Source: Acorus gramineus (lineage: Eukaryota > Streptophyta > Magnoliopsida > Acorales > Acoraceae). From it: 64,000 bases of DNA. The notes beneath the pieces were generated by a model that was given only the letters and a program-made list of their open reading frames with translations, searched no databases and was not told the DNA's origin. A program made the translations under genes and the position numbers. Location: positions 62,001 through 126,000 of the forward strand of contig JAUJYN010000090.1 in the NCBI GenBank assembly GCA_030737835.1, written 5' to 3'. Of the stretch, positions 35,610 through 47,756 are shown piece after piece (the stretch's first letter is position 1; every line of letters starts with the position of its first letter).

Positions 35610-36449
35610 ACATAGACCAACTAAAAAGAAATATGTAGCATAAAGTCCCTTAACCCTGTAAAAGACCCTTAAACCCTTGAGAAAAATCAAACCCACGACG
35701 ATTCAAGCTTGTGATCAAGCACAAACATTTTAAAAAAAAAAACAACATAAACCCACAAACTCCATCTGCGTTCAAGCATAAACATTAAAAAAAAAAAAAA
35801 TTGATACACGTAGAGGAGGAAGGGATGGCGAAGACGAAGGAGCGACGGAGCTGGCGTTGACACGTGTTTGGGTCGGCGCTGCTGTTATAGGAAAAGGGGG
35901 TGAGTCAGGTTGGCTTCCGAGGTTGAGCAGATGAGAAAAATTGGAGTTTCGTGGAAGGCATAGAGATGATCTGATGGAGAGGTTGATGGTGGGTTGTAAT
36001 AAATAATAGCTTTCCAGGTAATGATGAATTGATGAATATTTTATTTGGAAGAAGTGTGAAAATAAAGACACACGGTTTTGGTTGGTTTGAATTTTGCTTA
36101 TCCTAAATGGAGTAAATAAAAATTCAGTAATTTTATTTAGTATACTTTAGATATTATAATCAAACAGAATATTATATTTGATCCATTACAAATGAAAATT
36201 CACCCTCATTTACACAACATTTAAACTAAACAAACTCTAAAAAAAAAAAAAAAAACTTTATATTCAATTAAAAAAATCTATATGAAATATACATGAAGCA
36301 TTAAAAAAAAAAAAAAAAGAACACATCACCTGCCTACTTATCAAGGGATTGCTTCTTCTGCACTTCAAGGAGGATCGCTTCCTAGTAATGATAATTTCAA
36401 AGTGGAAGAAAGACAACACTGTGAATGCTACTCTGATTCCGCACCCAGG

Positions 36450-36550
36450 GCGCATGGAGGGCGACCATAGGGTATGGTATGATATGCATTTTTAGAGTAT
36501 GGAGGGCGACCATACCATAGGGTATTGAGGGCGACCATACCCTATGGTAT
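36450..36550. repeat. Short GAGGGCGACCATA repeats
   Basis: GGAGGGCGACCATA or GAGGGCGACCATA occurs three times, separated by GGGTATGG and CCCTATGG motifs that are inverted relative to each other. No gene; the origin is unclear. Confidence 0.8.
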
Positions 36551-36570
36551 GCATTTGAAAGGGCCACGTA

Positions 36571-37690
36571 AGTGTAACAAACACTTATAATTTGTTCACG
36601 TATTATAATTATTGAAGAGATGTCTTTTTTTGCATGGACACTTAAAATGTGTGTTAACCCATGTGGTGGTAATTCCAAATAAATGCCACATTGTTATCCA
36701 TCACAGATGATCTCATCCGGGGTGTGATTTGGAGAGATTTGAATTGGATTCCTTATCTGTTAATCTCTTCGATTTTTTAATAATACCTCACCAGTTTGCT
36801 CTCAAAATGCCCACAAGAATGTCATTTCAATTCTTAATTACGCTAAAATACTAGATATTATTAATTTTCTCCCTTTTCTTCGCTGAAATTTACTGGATAT
36901 ATATGTTTCTAAATGATCACTTGATTATAATCTTAAACAAAATTCATCACAAGCTAATTTTCATGGACAGGTTTCTTTGCATTTTAATATATTTTGTTCA
37001 ATAGAAATTAGTGACATGGATAGTTCAAAAATATCTTTGCATTTTCAAGTTGTTTTTTTTTTTTTTTTTTTATGTCTATGAGGCGGTGAAAATTTATCTT
37101 CAGTCCCTCTAGTCAAATGCTATTCAAAAATATAAAAAATGTCCCGTCCAATTATTTTAGTATACTGTTAACCCTCCTCAATACATTGTTATCTCTAGTA
37201 CACTGTTAACACTCTCTAATACATTGTTAACCTTCGCATAAAATACCCCCACCTAATTATTTCAATACACTTTAAATACTCCCCAGAATATTGTTAAGTA
37301 TCTCCAATATACTGTTAATATTTTGCAATACATTGTTAACCTTCACATAATTGGGCGATGGCATTTTTAATATTTTTGAACAACATATGGCTGAAGGGAC
37401 CTAAAAATAATTTTTCAAGGCCTTTGTGACCTAAAAAAAACCTTAAAAAGCTCCATGACCTAAAAATAATATATGCATAAAAACAGGGACCCCTAATTAA
37501 TTTACTCTATTATTTTTTACCCGCTGATACAAAAGCAGGGTCTCTCATTAGTCGTTACAGAGCTTAAGTGATTCACAAAATGGCCTTTGTTGCAAATGTG
37601 AGGGCAACGGCATCAATAAATTTATGAACTAAGTATCTCTAGATTCCTCATCGGGTTCCAACCACTGCATGTGCTCTATTGTTAAGTATC
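36571..37690. repeat. Block E copy lacking both MITEs (pre-insertion state)
   Basis: Matches unit-1 10705-10721, then 11391-11410, then about 11925-12955, with the Harbinger-like element exactly absent (CACTTATAATTTG is intact at 36583-36595). The foldback element that follows in other copies is also absent, replaced by about 35 different bases. It joins block B at about 37690. Confidence 0.8.
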
Positions 37691-37699
37691 TCTAAATTT

Positions 37700-39130
37700 A
37701 TGAACTTTTTAATTAAATCTATTTTTAGAATGCGTTTGACAGTACTTTATAATTTTTATTTAATTAAAAATAAAATCACTTTATTTAAGTAGCGCCAAAC
37801 GAGCAAAGCCATGCGGAACCACTTTTACCCTCCGACACAAACCTCTTCAGCTCTCCCGCACATGCATTGCCTCACCATATCAATGAAACAAACAAACAAA
37901 AAAAAAAAGGTTTAAAATGGTCCGGATTCTCCTCTCTCCTTTTTACTTACTACCGCATCTTCTCACTTAAATGGCTCTTTATGGACGCATGATTATTTTT
38001 TTTACTAGATAATTATTAAATCTTGTTTTAAATAAAAAAAATCAATATTTTATTATTGTTGTTATTGTTGGTGATAAAAAAAAAATTTAGTATACACTCC
38101 TAAAGAGAGTAAAATAAGATCATCTCTAGCTCTGACTTAAATCTTTATTTAAATATCATTAAAATTTTAAGTAAAGGTTTCATTAGATACGATGGTCTCT
38201 AAGTATCAATTGATTTGTATTTTACTTGAATCTTTTACAAAATATAGAGTTTAAAATAAATAGCAATTGAAAATTTAGATAAATGTTTGAGTCACCTTTA
38301 ATTTGATTTGTGTAAAAATTTAATTAAAAGTTTGATTTGACAATGACATGTACATGATTTGAAATCTAGAATTTTAGCTGATTTTTACTCAAATTATATA
38401 TATTTCAAGTATTAGTTGTCGTAGATGATTTAGTACACTTCATCAATATATTAATCAAACATTAAAAATTTGGGACTTATTTCACTGGAAATATTGTTTT
38501 ATCAATAAAAAAGAGGAGAATACCAAAAACAAAATCAAAGAAGAGGTGGGGTGATAGAAAAGGAATCATAAAAAGTGGGAAAACACAAATAAAAATGTGT
38601 CAGAAAAATAAAAATAAAAATGTGTCAGAAAAATAAAAATAAAAATGTGTCATAAACATAAGGAGAATCTTAAAAAATGTGTCAGAAAAATTAAAAAGCA
38701 TCATCAATGGAGTCATGACCGTTCGATTAAAATAAAAATGATGTGGTAATCCCTAATTGAAAGATAAACAAATCCACGCATGAAAAAGTGGAGGTGGTAA
38801 TTTCAAAACAAGGGGTGGGGGAATGATTCTTTGGAGGGTTATATAAGCAAGGTTTGAGTGTATTATCTTCAGTTCTATGTAGAGTTCTCTTGTGGGTGGA
38901 AAGGAAAAGAAGTGTGAGATTTTTTCTTTCCATTCTCTTTTTCACATCTCCCTCCCTCCCTCATATTCCAACCCCCTTTAAACATTAGTATATCCAACCC
39001 ATGCTCCTCAGCGCATTCCAACCATGCTTCTTGTTAGTGTTAGGCCCATTTTCAATGATCCATTTTTTGGTTGATCAAAAATTGAGTATTCTTTTTTTCC
39101 TTCAAAAAATTGAGTATTCTTTTTTCCCTT
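37700..39130. repeat. Block B, third copy
   Basis: Matches 7520-8930 and 30600-32010 with small indels, for example a missing GGAATGAAAATTATTTGA-type segment near 38412 and an extra AAAATGTGTCAGAAAAATAA repeat near 38595-38650. No gene. Confidence 0.85.
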
Positions 39131-40015
39131 CCTAAAAATAATATAATCAAATGTATAACGATTTATTAAATCAACCATTTTTTCTATCAATGAAGCACTC
39201 CATAAATCACATGTCTTCGGAATAATATAAAATTCTCCCTTCTCCCCGTGTATCCCTTTCATGTCCTCGAAATCTCACTCATTTTTTCTATTAGTGAAGC
39301 ACTCCATAAATCACTGTCTCCCTTGATGTTTTGAATATACATCTTTTTATGTTGGTGCTTTGAATATACTCTATAAAGGAAAAACTAAGTATATTCATAT
39401 TGAAAAATTACCAAAAAAAACAAATCTACAAATCACAAAAATCACCAAAAATCAGTTTGAAGGGCTTCATATGGGTACATGAACAGTGGGTTCTTCATAG
39501 AAATCACAAAAGAAAAAAAAATTGCAAAAAAAACACAAAAATAATGCAGTTGCATTAGAATCCAAATCCACAAATCCAAATGTACTTAAAAATGAGGTGC
39601 TTCAATGATTGGATCATACATAAATCAAGCAAAACCAAACAAATCACAAAAATGAAACCATTTGTTCCCGACCTTGATTGAGCTTCTGAGGTCGATTCCC
39701 TTCCTCTAGATTCAGGTCCAGCTCCCGTTCCAGCTGTTGGAAACAAATACTTCATGTTTGAAGTCACAAACAAATCATAGGATCTCATCTTGATAGGGAT
39801 GGAAGAAAACAAATTCCATGATATGGAGACATACCTCTTGGGTTCAGATTTTTAAGAACACCTGATCACCTTCACTGATCTTGCTTCAATGGTGGAACTT
39901 CCTCTATCCACTCTTTAGTTGCACCTGGAGAAGAAGAACTCAAAAAGAAAAAAACACACGAGGCACCCCTAATTTTGGTTTCATGATGCCTTTTAAGTGT
40001 AACAAACACTTATAA
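39131..40015. other. Block E, first part, unit 2
   Basis: Matches about 10000-10721. A repeated segment (CTCATTTTTTCTATNA, GAAGCACTCCATAAATCA) occurs at 39174 and 39277, so there is a duplication of about 100 bp here relative to unit 1. No gene recognised. Confidence 0.5.
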
Positions 40016-40712
40016 AAGAGCTTCTCCAACCCATCGCCGAAACTGGAAACCCTCTATAAATAGAGGTTCTCAATTGAGACTCATATTTGGAGGCTCGCTC
40101 ACAGTGATCCTCCAGTTACGGCGACTTGTTATTTTTGTTTTTTTAAAAAAATGTTTGATATCTTTTACTACGTAATTTTAATTTTATAAAATTGGTATAA
40201 TTGAATAGATGTCCTCAATACGCTTCAAATGAGTATAATATTGAATAGGTTTAACATATGTTTAAAAATACTATATATTTAATAATATTTTTTATTTTTT
40301 TATATTAATTATTATTTGTACTTATGTACTAAAATATCATCTATTCTAATTGAAACTGATAGTACAATAAAAGAAAGTACATGAAAAATTAAATAAAGCA
40401 CAACAATGAAACACAACAACATCTAAATCCATCTGATAAGTTTACTAATCACTTGGTCCAAAACTAATAATATTTATTTCTACCGATTTTAAATTTTGCA
40501 AATAAGTCTCAATTATGTGTTCTACATAAAAAAATAAGAGAGAGATTATAAATTAAAGTTCTATATAAAAATAATATAAAAAATAGAATAGAGATGAAAA
40601 TAGAGATTGTGGTTGGAGTTGATGAATGAATAGTGAGACTCTAAACTCACTTTTTTATTTTTTTTTAATGTTTTTTGAGCCTCTATTTTAGATATCTCCA
40701 TCAGAGATGCTC
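40016..40712. mobile_element. Harbinger/Tourist-like MITE, unit 2 copy
   Basis: Same ends as 10722-11390, flanked by TAA at 40013-40015 and 40713-40715. It has a short internal deletion near 40049 (GGAGTTTGTTTGGCC part missing) and an extra segment near 40250-40330. Confidence 0.75.
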
Positions 40713-40737
40713 TAATTTGTTCATGTATTATAATTTA

Positions 40738-41222
40738 GGGGAAAATCCATATAACCCCCTGTAAACTGACTGAAATTCATGTAATTCCCTGAAAACACTT
40801 AGTAAATCCAAATAACCCCCAGAATCAAATTTACATTTACAGATGATGAATATTTTGTGAATATTATGTTTGATTAGCCCTAATAGAAAACATAGTATAC
40901 TAAAAAAAACCCTACAATGTGTTAAAAATGTAAAAAAATTTCTATAAATAACAATTTTACTCATTCAGACAAGGTTTTATAATATATCCATAGAGAGTAA
41001 AATCATCATTTTCATATAATTTTTCACATTTTTAACACATTGTAATATTTTTTAGTATATTGTGTTTTCAGTCAAGGTTAACCAAACGAAATATTCACAA
41101 AATATTTCTCATCCATTAACAAAACTTTCATTCAGAGGGTTATTTAGATTTACTAGATGTTTTCAAGGGATTATATAGATTTTAAGAAAAGGCTTGGGGT
41201 TATATGAATTTCAATCAGATTT
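40738..41222. mobile_element. Foldback element, ATATAACCCCCT family (unit 2 block E)
   Basis: Counterpart of 11413-11905, inserted at the same place. The right end is shortened and joins TTTTGTCCACTTAAATG directly. Confidence 0.6.
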
Positions 41223-44059
41223 TGTCCACTTAAATGTGTGTTAGCCTATGTAGTGGTAATTCCAAATAAATGCCACATTGTTATCCATCACAGATGATCC
41301 CATCCGGGGTGTGATTTGGAGAGATTTGAATTAGATTCCATATCTGTTAATCTCTTTGATTTTTTAATAATACCTCACCAGTTTGCTCTCAAAATGCCCA
41401 CAAGAATGTCATTTGAATTCTTAATTATGCTAAAATATTAGATATTATTAATTTTCTCCCTTTTCTTCGCTGAAATTTACTGGATATGTATGTTTCTAAA
41501 TGATCACTTGATTATAATCTTAAACAAAATTCATCACAAACTAATTTTCTTGGGCAGGTTTCTTTGCATTTTAATATATTTTGTTCAATAGAAATTAGTA
41601 ACAGGACAGTTCAAAAATATCTTTGCATTTTCAAGTTTTTTTTTTTTTTTTATGTCTCTAATGAGGTGAAAAATTATCTTCAGGTCCCTCTAGCCAAATG
41701 CTATTCAAAAATATCAAAAAGTCCGGTCCAATTATTTTAATATACTATTAACACTCCTCATTATCTCTAGTACATTGTTAACACTCTCTAATACATTGTT
41801 AACACTCTCTAATACATTGTTAACCTTCGCATAAAATACCCCCACCAAATTATTTCAATACACTGTAAATACTCCCCAGAATATTGTTAAGTATCTCCAA
41901 TATACTGTTAACACTCTGCAATATATTTTAACCTTCACATAATTGAACGATGGCATTTTCAATATTTTTTAACAACATATGACTGAAGGGACCTAAAAAT
42001 GATTTTTCAAGGCCTTTGTGACCTAAAAAAAACCTTAAAAAGCTCCATGACCTAAAAATAATATATGCATAAAAACAGGGACCCCTAATGAATTTACTCT
42101 ATTATTTTTTACCCGCTGATACAAAAGCAGGGTCTCTCATTAGTCGTTACAGAGCTTAAGTGATTCACAAAACGGCCTTTGTTGCAAATGTGAGTGCAAC
42201 AGCATCAATAAATTTATGAACTAAGTATCTCTAGATTCCTCATCTGGTTCCAACCACTGCATGTGCTCTATTGATTCTTCTATTTATATTGATCTAGCTT
42301 GAATAGTAATTTCAGCACCACATTGTCTGGTTCAATCTGGATGTCTTTCACAACTCCCCTGTGTGAGATGATCTGTTGAATGGTATCAAATGTAACACTA
42401 CTATGTGGATACTAAAAAATTGAGAAGAAATAGAATGTGCAGCCAATATAGATGATAGAACCTCATCTGTTGCCAATAACATTTTTGGGGAATGATGCTG
42501 AAGTGTGCATTACTAGCTATGGTGAAAGGGCATACAATACAAGCAATTAATATGAAACTGCTTTGCAGAATAAAGTAAAATGAATTGACCTACTTAATAT
42601 TTTCTGCTAAAGACCTTTGGGGGTGTGTTTTGCATGACTCAGTTCTATACTATATTACTATATGCTTCTTAATAAATGCACATTTATTGCAAGCACTCAT
42701 TCCATTTTGTTCATTAGAGTTGAATTCTTTTATACTTATATACCTTTTATAGGTATCTTCCCCAAAGGACTTCCAAAAATAAAGTCTAGCAAGCACCTAT
42801 TCTGGAGAAATTATTTCATCTACCCTACTTTTACCTTTCAAGGTGCCTTGAGATATTTTTCTGGAAAGATGTTGTTGTGTCTTTGAATAGGATAATAATT
42901 TGATTTTCACATCCATTGTCTATATTAAACAGTTTATTTTTTATGTAATTTGGAGAGTTCTCAGAACCAACGGTAAACTTTCTGAAATGATGTTTTTACA
43001 ACCACCCATCTTAAAGAAATTATTTCCTCTTCCACACTCATACTTTTTAAGATGTTTTTTTCTTAAATAGGATAATAATTTCCCTTGGAAGATGCTGTTG
43101 TTATTTTTAAATAGGATAATAATTTAATTTTCACATCCCCTCATATATAATAAACTATGAGTTCCTGGAACCAGCCATTGCTTAGGACTAGCAACTAACA
43201 AAATATTAGTGCAGCAGTTGAAAAATGATTTTCTGTTCCTCTAATTAGTATTTCCTGAGCATTTGTTTGCTTATATCCACTGTATGATGTTCCTTTAAAG
43301 TACCATTGAAAATTTTCATCACCATCAAACACGTGCTAAAGCTTTGATTTTCTAACTGAACTTGTGTGTAGTAAGCAATTGCTGTTTGAAGTCTTTGCCT
43401 CTGATAGCAGAGTCACCATGTTTTTTAGAATTCAGTCTCCTGCATCTGGTCTGCCCACATTTGAAAAGAGAGCTGCAAGAGTATCTGGATATACAACATA
43501 AGTCATACTTTGGTTTTTCTGTTTAGGTTAGGTTAAGGGGTGGTTGGGTTAAGATTGTACATTCATTTATTTGAGTCAGGTTTAAATGTGATTTAAATGC
43601 GGTGGACCTTTAATTTTTTAGGGGAGGATCTCAACCACATATTAGATGGGTTTTTGGGCGTCCGCATTTTTTGTTTTCACGGACGTTCGCTTAAGAGTGG
43701 CTCTGTATATCCAATTACTAGATAGGTTAGAGAAGATATATAAATGATAAATTAAAAAAATTATTAGATTTTTTTTTAGAAGTAAAAATGGAGAAGTTAG
43801 AGAAGATAAATGATGCTTTGTAGTAGTAGTAGTAGTAAAGTAATAATAAACTTTTTAGATAATTTTTTTAGATATTTTTGTATAATAAAATACATACTTT
43901 TATTATGACATGTAATCAAATAATTATTTTGGATGAAGAACATGTGTGAAATTAGGGTTGAATAAGCCCTAAAAAACATGTTAGTATGCAAAGAATTAGA
44001 TGTGTACAGTTATATTAGAATATGTAAGAATAAGTTAGTATTGATATTCAGTGTATAAC
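41223..44059. other. Blocks E and G shared non-coding DNA, unit 2
   Basis: Matches 11925-13040 and 13185-14711. The poly-T at about 41637-41651 is shorter than in the sister copies. Sequence at 42360-42510 (CTGTGTGAGATGATC onward) replaces the GC-rich segment of unit 1 and may be the original state. No gene recognised. Confidence 0.5.
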
Positions 44060-44665
44060 CAAGGGCGGTTTCACCTTTGTTGAGGTGGGGTCAATTGACC
44101 CCATCAATTTTTTCTAAAAAACAAACTAACCACCTTTGATGAGGTGGGGCCATTCATATGCTCATTTATATGATCATATCAGGAGACCCATTTATACAAT
44201 CATATCCCATCAATTTTTTGTTTTTTAAAGAAAAATGATGTGTCCAACTCCAATTGCAGTTCAAACTGATTTTTTTTAATCATATATTATTCAATTAAAG
44301 TATATGTGGTTATATAAAATAAAATATATACTGAGATAAATTAGTGTATTTTTTTTTTCAAATTGAAAAAATGATAAAAAAAAATTACATCACACGCTAT
44401 GATAGAATTCCATACACTATGATAACGCAGTATATACTACGTTATCATGGTGTATGGAGCTGTAAAACGGACTGAATGTATCAGCGCTCAAAAAACAAAC
44501 CAATTTTTAAGTGATGGGGGTCATTCAAGAGGCCCATTTATACAATCATATAAAAATCACATGGACCCATTAAATAACCATGTGATAAGAATAGATTTTT
44601 TTAAAAATTTACAAAATCTATTTTTTTAATGACACCATTTATGAAAATTCTTGAAGCCGCCACTG
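44060..44665. mobile_element. hAT-like non-autonomous element, unit 2 copy
   Basis: Ends CAAGGGCGGTTTCA and TGAAGCCGCCACTG (inverse CAGTGGCGGCTTCA), with a perfect 8-bp duplication TGTATAAC at 44052-44059 and 44666-44673. This copy preserves the borders better than 14712-15315 and confirms the hAT assignment. Confidence 0.85.
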
Positions 44666-46285
44666 TGTATAACTATATTAAAATATATAATAATAAGTTG
44701 GTATTAATAATTTTATTAGTCTTCCATAAAATTGTATTATTCCACCCAATGTTATTTCAGTAATATAATAATATCACATGTCACAATCATTTTTGAAACA
44801 TTGAGATCACATTAACCACCCCCAACAACCCATCCAATTAACACCCCTATGGATGGTACTAAAAATGGCATTTGCACTGTTTTTTTTTTTTTTTAAGATA
44901 ATGTAGACCTTTTATAATTAGACACAAGAATTACAAGAGGTCCAAATTGGTCATTTGAGAGAGAGGAGGCCAAGAAAAACTTGGAAAAAAACCAAAACAA
45001 AGCTTGGAAAAGCTTTTTAAAAGAAGAGAACATAATTTTTTTCACAGGAGCAGACAAGGTCCCTAGGTGATAATCCTCTTAACAATTAAATTAGCTACCA
45101 AGATGGTTTCAGAATATTCTGCCAAACAATTTTATAAAAAATCACAATTATCAAATGTGTCAAGAAATGTGAAAACCTGATGCCTGTTATAGTAAAACTG
45201 AGAGGCTAATGTCTTCTGAAGATATTGTTTGCCTAGACCTGTAAACCGCGTGCATCTTACATTCATTCTCCTCCACAAATCTTCCTTCCAATGTAACAGA
45301 ATCAAATCCATCTTGTTTATCTCATGGGAATTGCACTTTAACAGGAAGACGAGTGTACAACAGTCATAATCTGATTCTTCCATATTAAAAAGACTACAAA
45401 ATTTCAAGAATTCCTGTATTACGATCAAAATGAACTTTAATAGTTAAAGACTCAAAGCCAACGTAATCAACCTACCAAGTATAATAAAAGGTTAAATGTA
45501 TCAACGAAAGAGAATCATGAAAAATAGTGTGAGTTCCATCACATAGGAATAAGAGAAGAAATTATAATTGTGGCAAATAAGTAAGCCTGCCTTAGGTGTT
45601 GCTAATCCTTTTATATAGTTGCATTTATCCTGCCTAGCAACTTGTTATGTAATCAACTGGAACAGAATGATGATTAATGCATACCCAAAAACTTATGCAA
45701 ATATTGTTTGTCAAGACCATGCCTCTCCATGTTCATTCCCTATTATAAAGAGTATATCCAGAATGACAGAATCCGACCAGTCTTATATAACACAAAAAAA
45801 TTGCACTTTAGAAGGACAATGAGTTCGAGTTGCCAGTATTAAAGCAGCAAGCCACTAACTGTGTTCTCTTTCAGTCAAGTGTGCAGCCTAGTGACTATCT
45901 AGCATCTTTGTCTTCTGATTTTGTTATCAAAGAAAAAACTTTACCGTTTTAGTTTGGTCTGATTTACTAAACTAAATATTAACAATCAATCTAGTTTATC
46001 ACCATGGAACAAAAAATGAAGGGGGAACAGAGAACATGAATATTATCCATTGTGTTTATCAGTGTAGCTCCCTCCTCCGCCTTGTTGAGGTGAGTATCAT
46101 CAGCTGAAATGGCCAACAGAACATAAATCAGAAAAAAGAAGATTCATAAACTGCCATGCCAGACCAACAAATCTAAGAACAAAATAAACAGTACCAAAAT
46201 TTACTGCATTTTTTTCTTCTTTGAAAAAAATCCTGACTCCCCAACGGAAAACAAGAAAAAACAAAGCCTTTAATCATCCACATAA
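44666..46285. other. Block G middle part, unit 2
   Basis: Counterpart of 15316-16965. It has a small deletion (a 46-base segment of unit 1 near 15855-15890 is missing around 45180). The reverse-strand poly-A-like tail is at 44880-44894. No gene recognised. Confidence 0.4.
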
Positions 46286-47030
46286 TCACCAAGCCTCCAA
46301 TTCATCCTCAACTCCACCACCTCCATTGTTGGCAATCCAAAACTCCCCCATCTCTTCTTCACCCTCCATAACCGACAAGCCAACTTCTTCGCCGCCGCTA
46401 ATCAAATCCTCCCAACCATCATCACCTCCAATACCAGCATCAAACAAATATTCAAAACCATCTTCACCCACAAAGCCATCTCCTTTATTCTCATCCTCGC
46501 TATCACCCTCGCTTCCTCCGCCCCCAAACCCAAGATCACCAGCGGCCGCTATCCGCCTCCTCTCCCGTCTCATCCTCTTCCCTTCCCTGACCAGCTCCAC
46601 CATTCCCTCCTCCAACTCAAGAAGCTAATCCTTCACAAGCAAAACCCATTGTCATCATAATCCTCAACCAAGAAAACAGAGTCCCTCTGCCCTTTGATGC
46701 TCACATAAAACATGTCAGGGTGTCTCACCAGCATCCCCCTCAGCCTGTTCGGCAGCCGGAACTCCTTCCGAAAGTGCGTCAGGTGGTTGATAAGCGTCCG
46801 CCTCTCCACCGTCATCCCCAACACCTCCCTCACCACCCCGCATGCCCTCTTCTCCTCCATCTCTGCTTCTGAGGAGGAGGCGGTGGTGAGGGGGGGGGGG
46901 AGCATGAGGAGCTTGAACGCGAGGGAGTCGAAGAGGCAGTCGCGCAGGAGGGATTCAAGGGCAGCGAGGGTGGCGGTGGCGTGGGACACCAGTCCCTTTC
47001 AGGCAAGACTGCGGCCACTGGTGCCCCCCC
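46286..47030 (-). pseudogene. PORR-domain organelle RNA-binding protein, C-terminal pseudogene (copy 2)
   Basis: PORR proteins (WTF1-type) bind RNA and help splice group II introns in plastids or mitochondria. The reverse strand reads LTHFRKEFRLPNRLRGMLVR, HPDMFYVSIKGQRDSVFLVE and YDDNG, the conserved C-terminal part of the PORR domain, then MVELVREGKRMRRERRRI and an acidic tail (GGDDGWEDL). Between YDDNG and ELVREGK one base is lost and a TAG stands where a Glu codon would be expected (around 46625-46640), so the frame is broken. The N-terminal two thirds and any transit peptide are absent. Confidence 0.8.
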
Positions 47031-47240
47031 GGTGTACCTGAAACATGGAATGAGGTCCTCTACGCTCATCTGTTATCAGATGGCTACCACATTAGGAGGA
47101 ATAGATTGTAGATGTAACATGTAGGGTGTTTTGGAAATGAGTTTCAAAAACCATTTAAAACAGCTTTTGAAAACAGTTTTTTAGGAAGTACATTTTTGTA
47201 AGATTCTTGAAAAAAAAAATTTATAACTAAAAACTGTTTT

Positions 47241-47634
47241 TCACCAGAGAAAAGTACGAATTCTGCAAAAAACGAATCTCCAAGAGCTGTTCAAACATGT
47301 TTTTAAACGACTACGTAAACAGCAAAGAAAGAAATCCTTTTTTTTGAGGGACATGTTTTCTGGATTAGTCCGGCTCAAGTTTTTGGATTCAGGGATTTCA
47401 TCAGAACTCATGTCGCCGGAGTCCAACTCCTCCACCTTCTCAAGCTGCCTCCAGATATCCAACCTCTCTGGTGCACAAGTTGACACGAATCTGCAGCAGA
47501 CATGACTGATTGGAGTCTAGCACAGATGACACAGAAGGTTTGATAGAAGGTTCTTTATTTCTGTAAGTTACAAACCAGGGTGGGTACATATCTTTGTATG
47601 GCGGCCAGCATTGCTGCATGACCTGATGACCCAC
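47241..47634 (-). other. Conserved reverse-strand coding-like block, unit 2
   Basis: Counterpart of 17464-17815. Reads YPPWFVTYRNKEPSIK, SVSSVLDSNQSCLLQIRVN and, in a neighbouring frame, LDIWRQLEKVEELDSGDM. The additional CTTCTCAAGCTGCCTCCA-like 18 bp suggests unit 1 lost it. Identity unknown. Confidence 0.3.
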
Positions 47635-47756
47635 TGCAGTAACCTGTAAATTTTGAGGTAAATTTTAGATCTACAATGTCATAATCAGTAGGTCAAAGGA
47701 TGGAGGGATCTTTATTTAGTGTTTATAGGAAGTAAAAGATACATATGAGATGGAGG

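Larger units (their letters stand above)
34541..36570. other. Unit-2-specific AT-rich DNA with foldback scraps
   Basis: The first 60 bases continue the sequence found after the empty site in unit 3. About 34680-34830 has CCATATAACTCC and inverted GGAGTTATTTGG motifs, a decayed member of the foldback family. At 35035-35085 GTTGGAGTCCAACCGTGCTCC and its inverse give a short hairpin. The reverse frame 35772-36071 shows no domain. No gene recognised. Confidence 0.45.

Noticed and set aside
27958..36570. LTR retrotransposon filling the extra part of unit 2
   Set aside because: No gag, protease or integrase motifs and no long direct terminal repeats starting TG and ending CA were seen; only a short 70-bp direct repeat.
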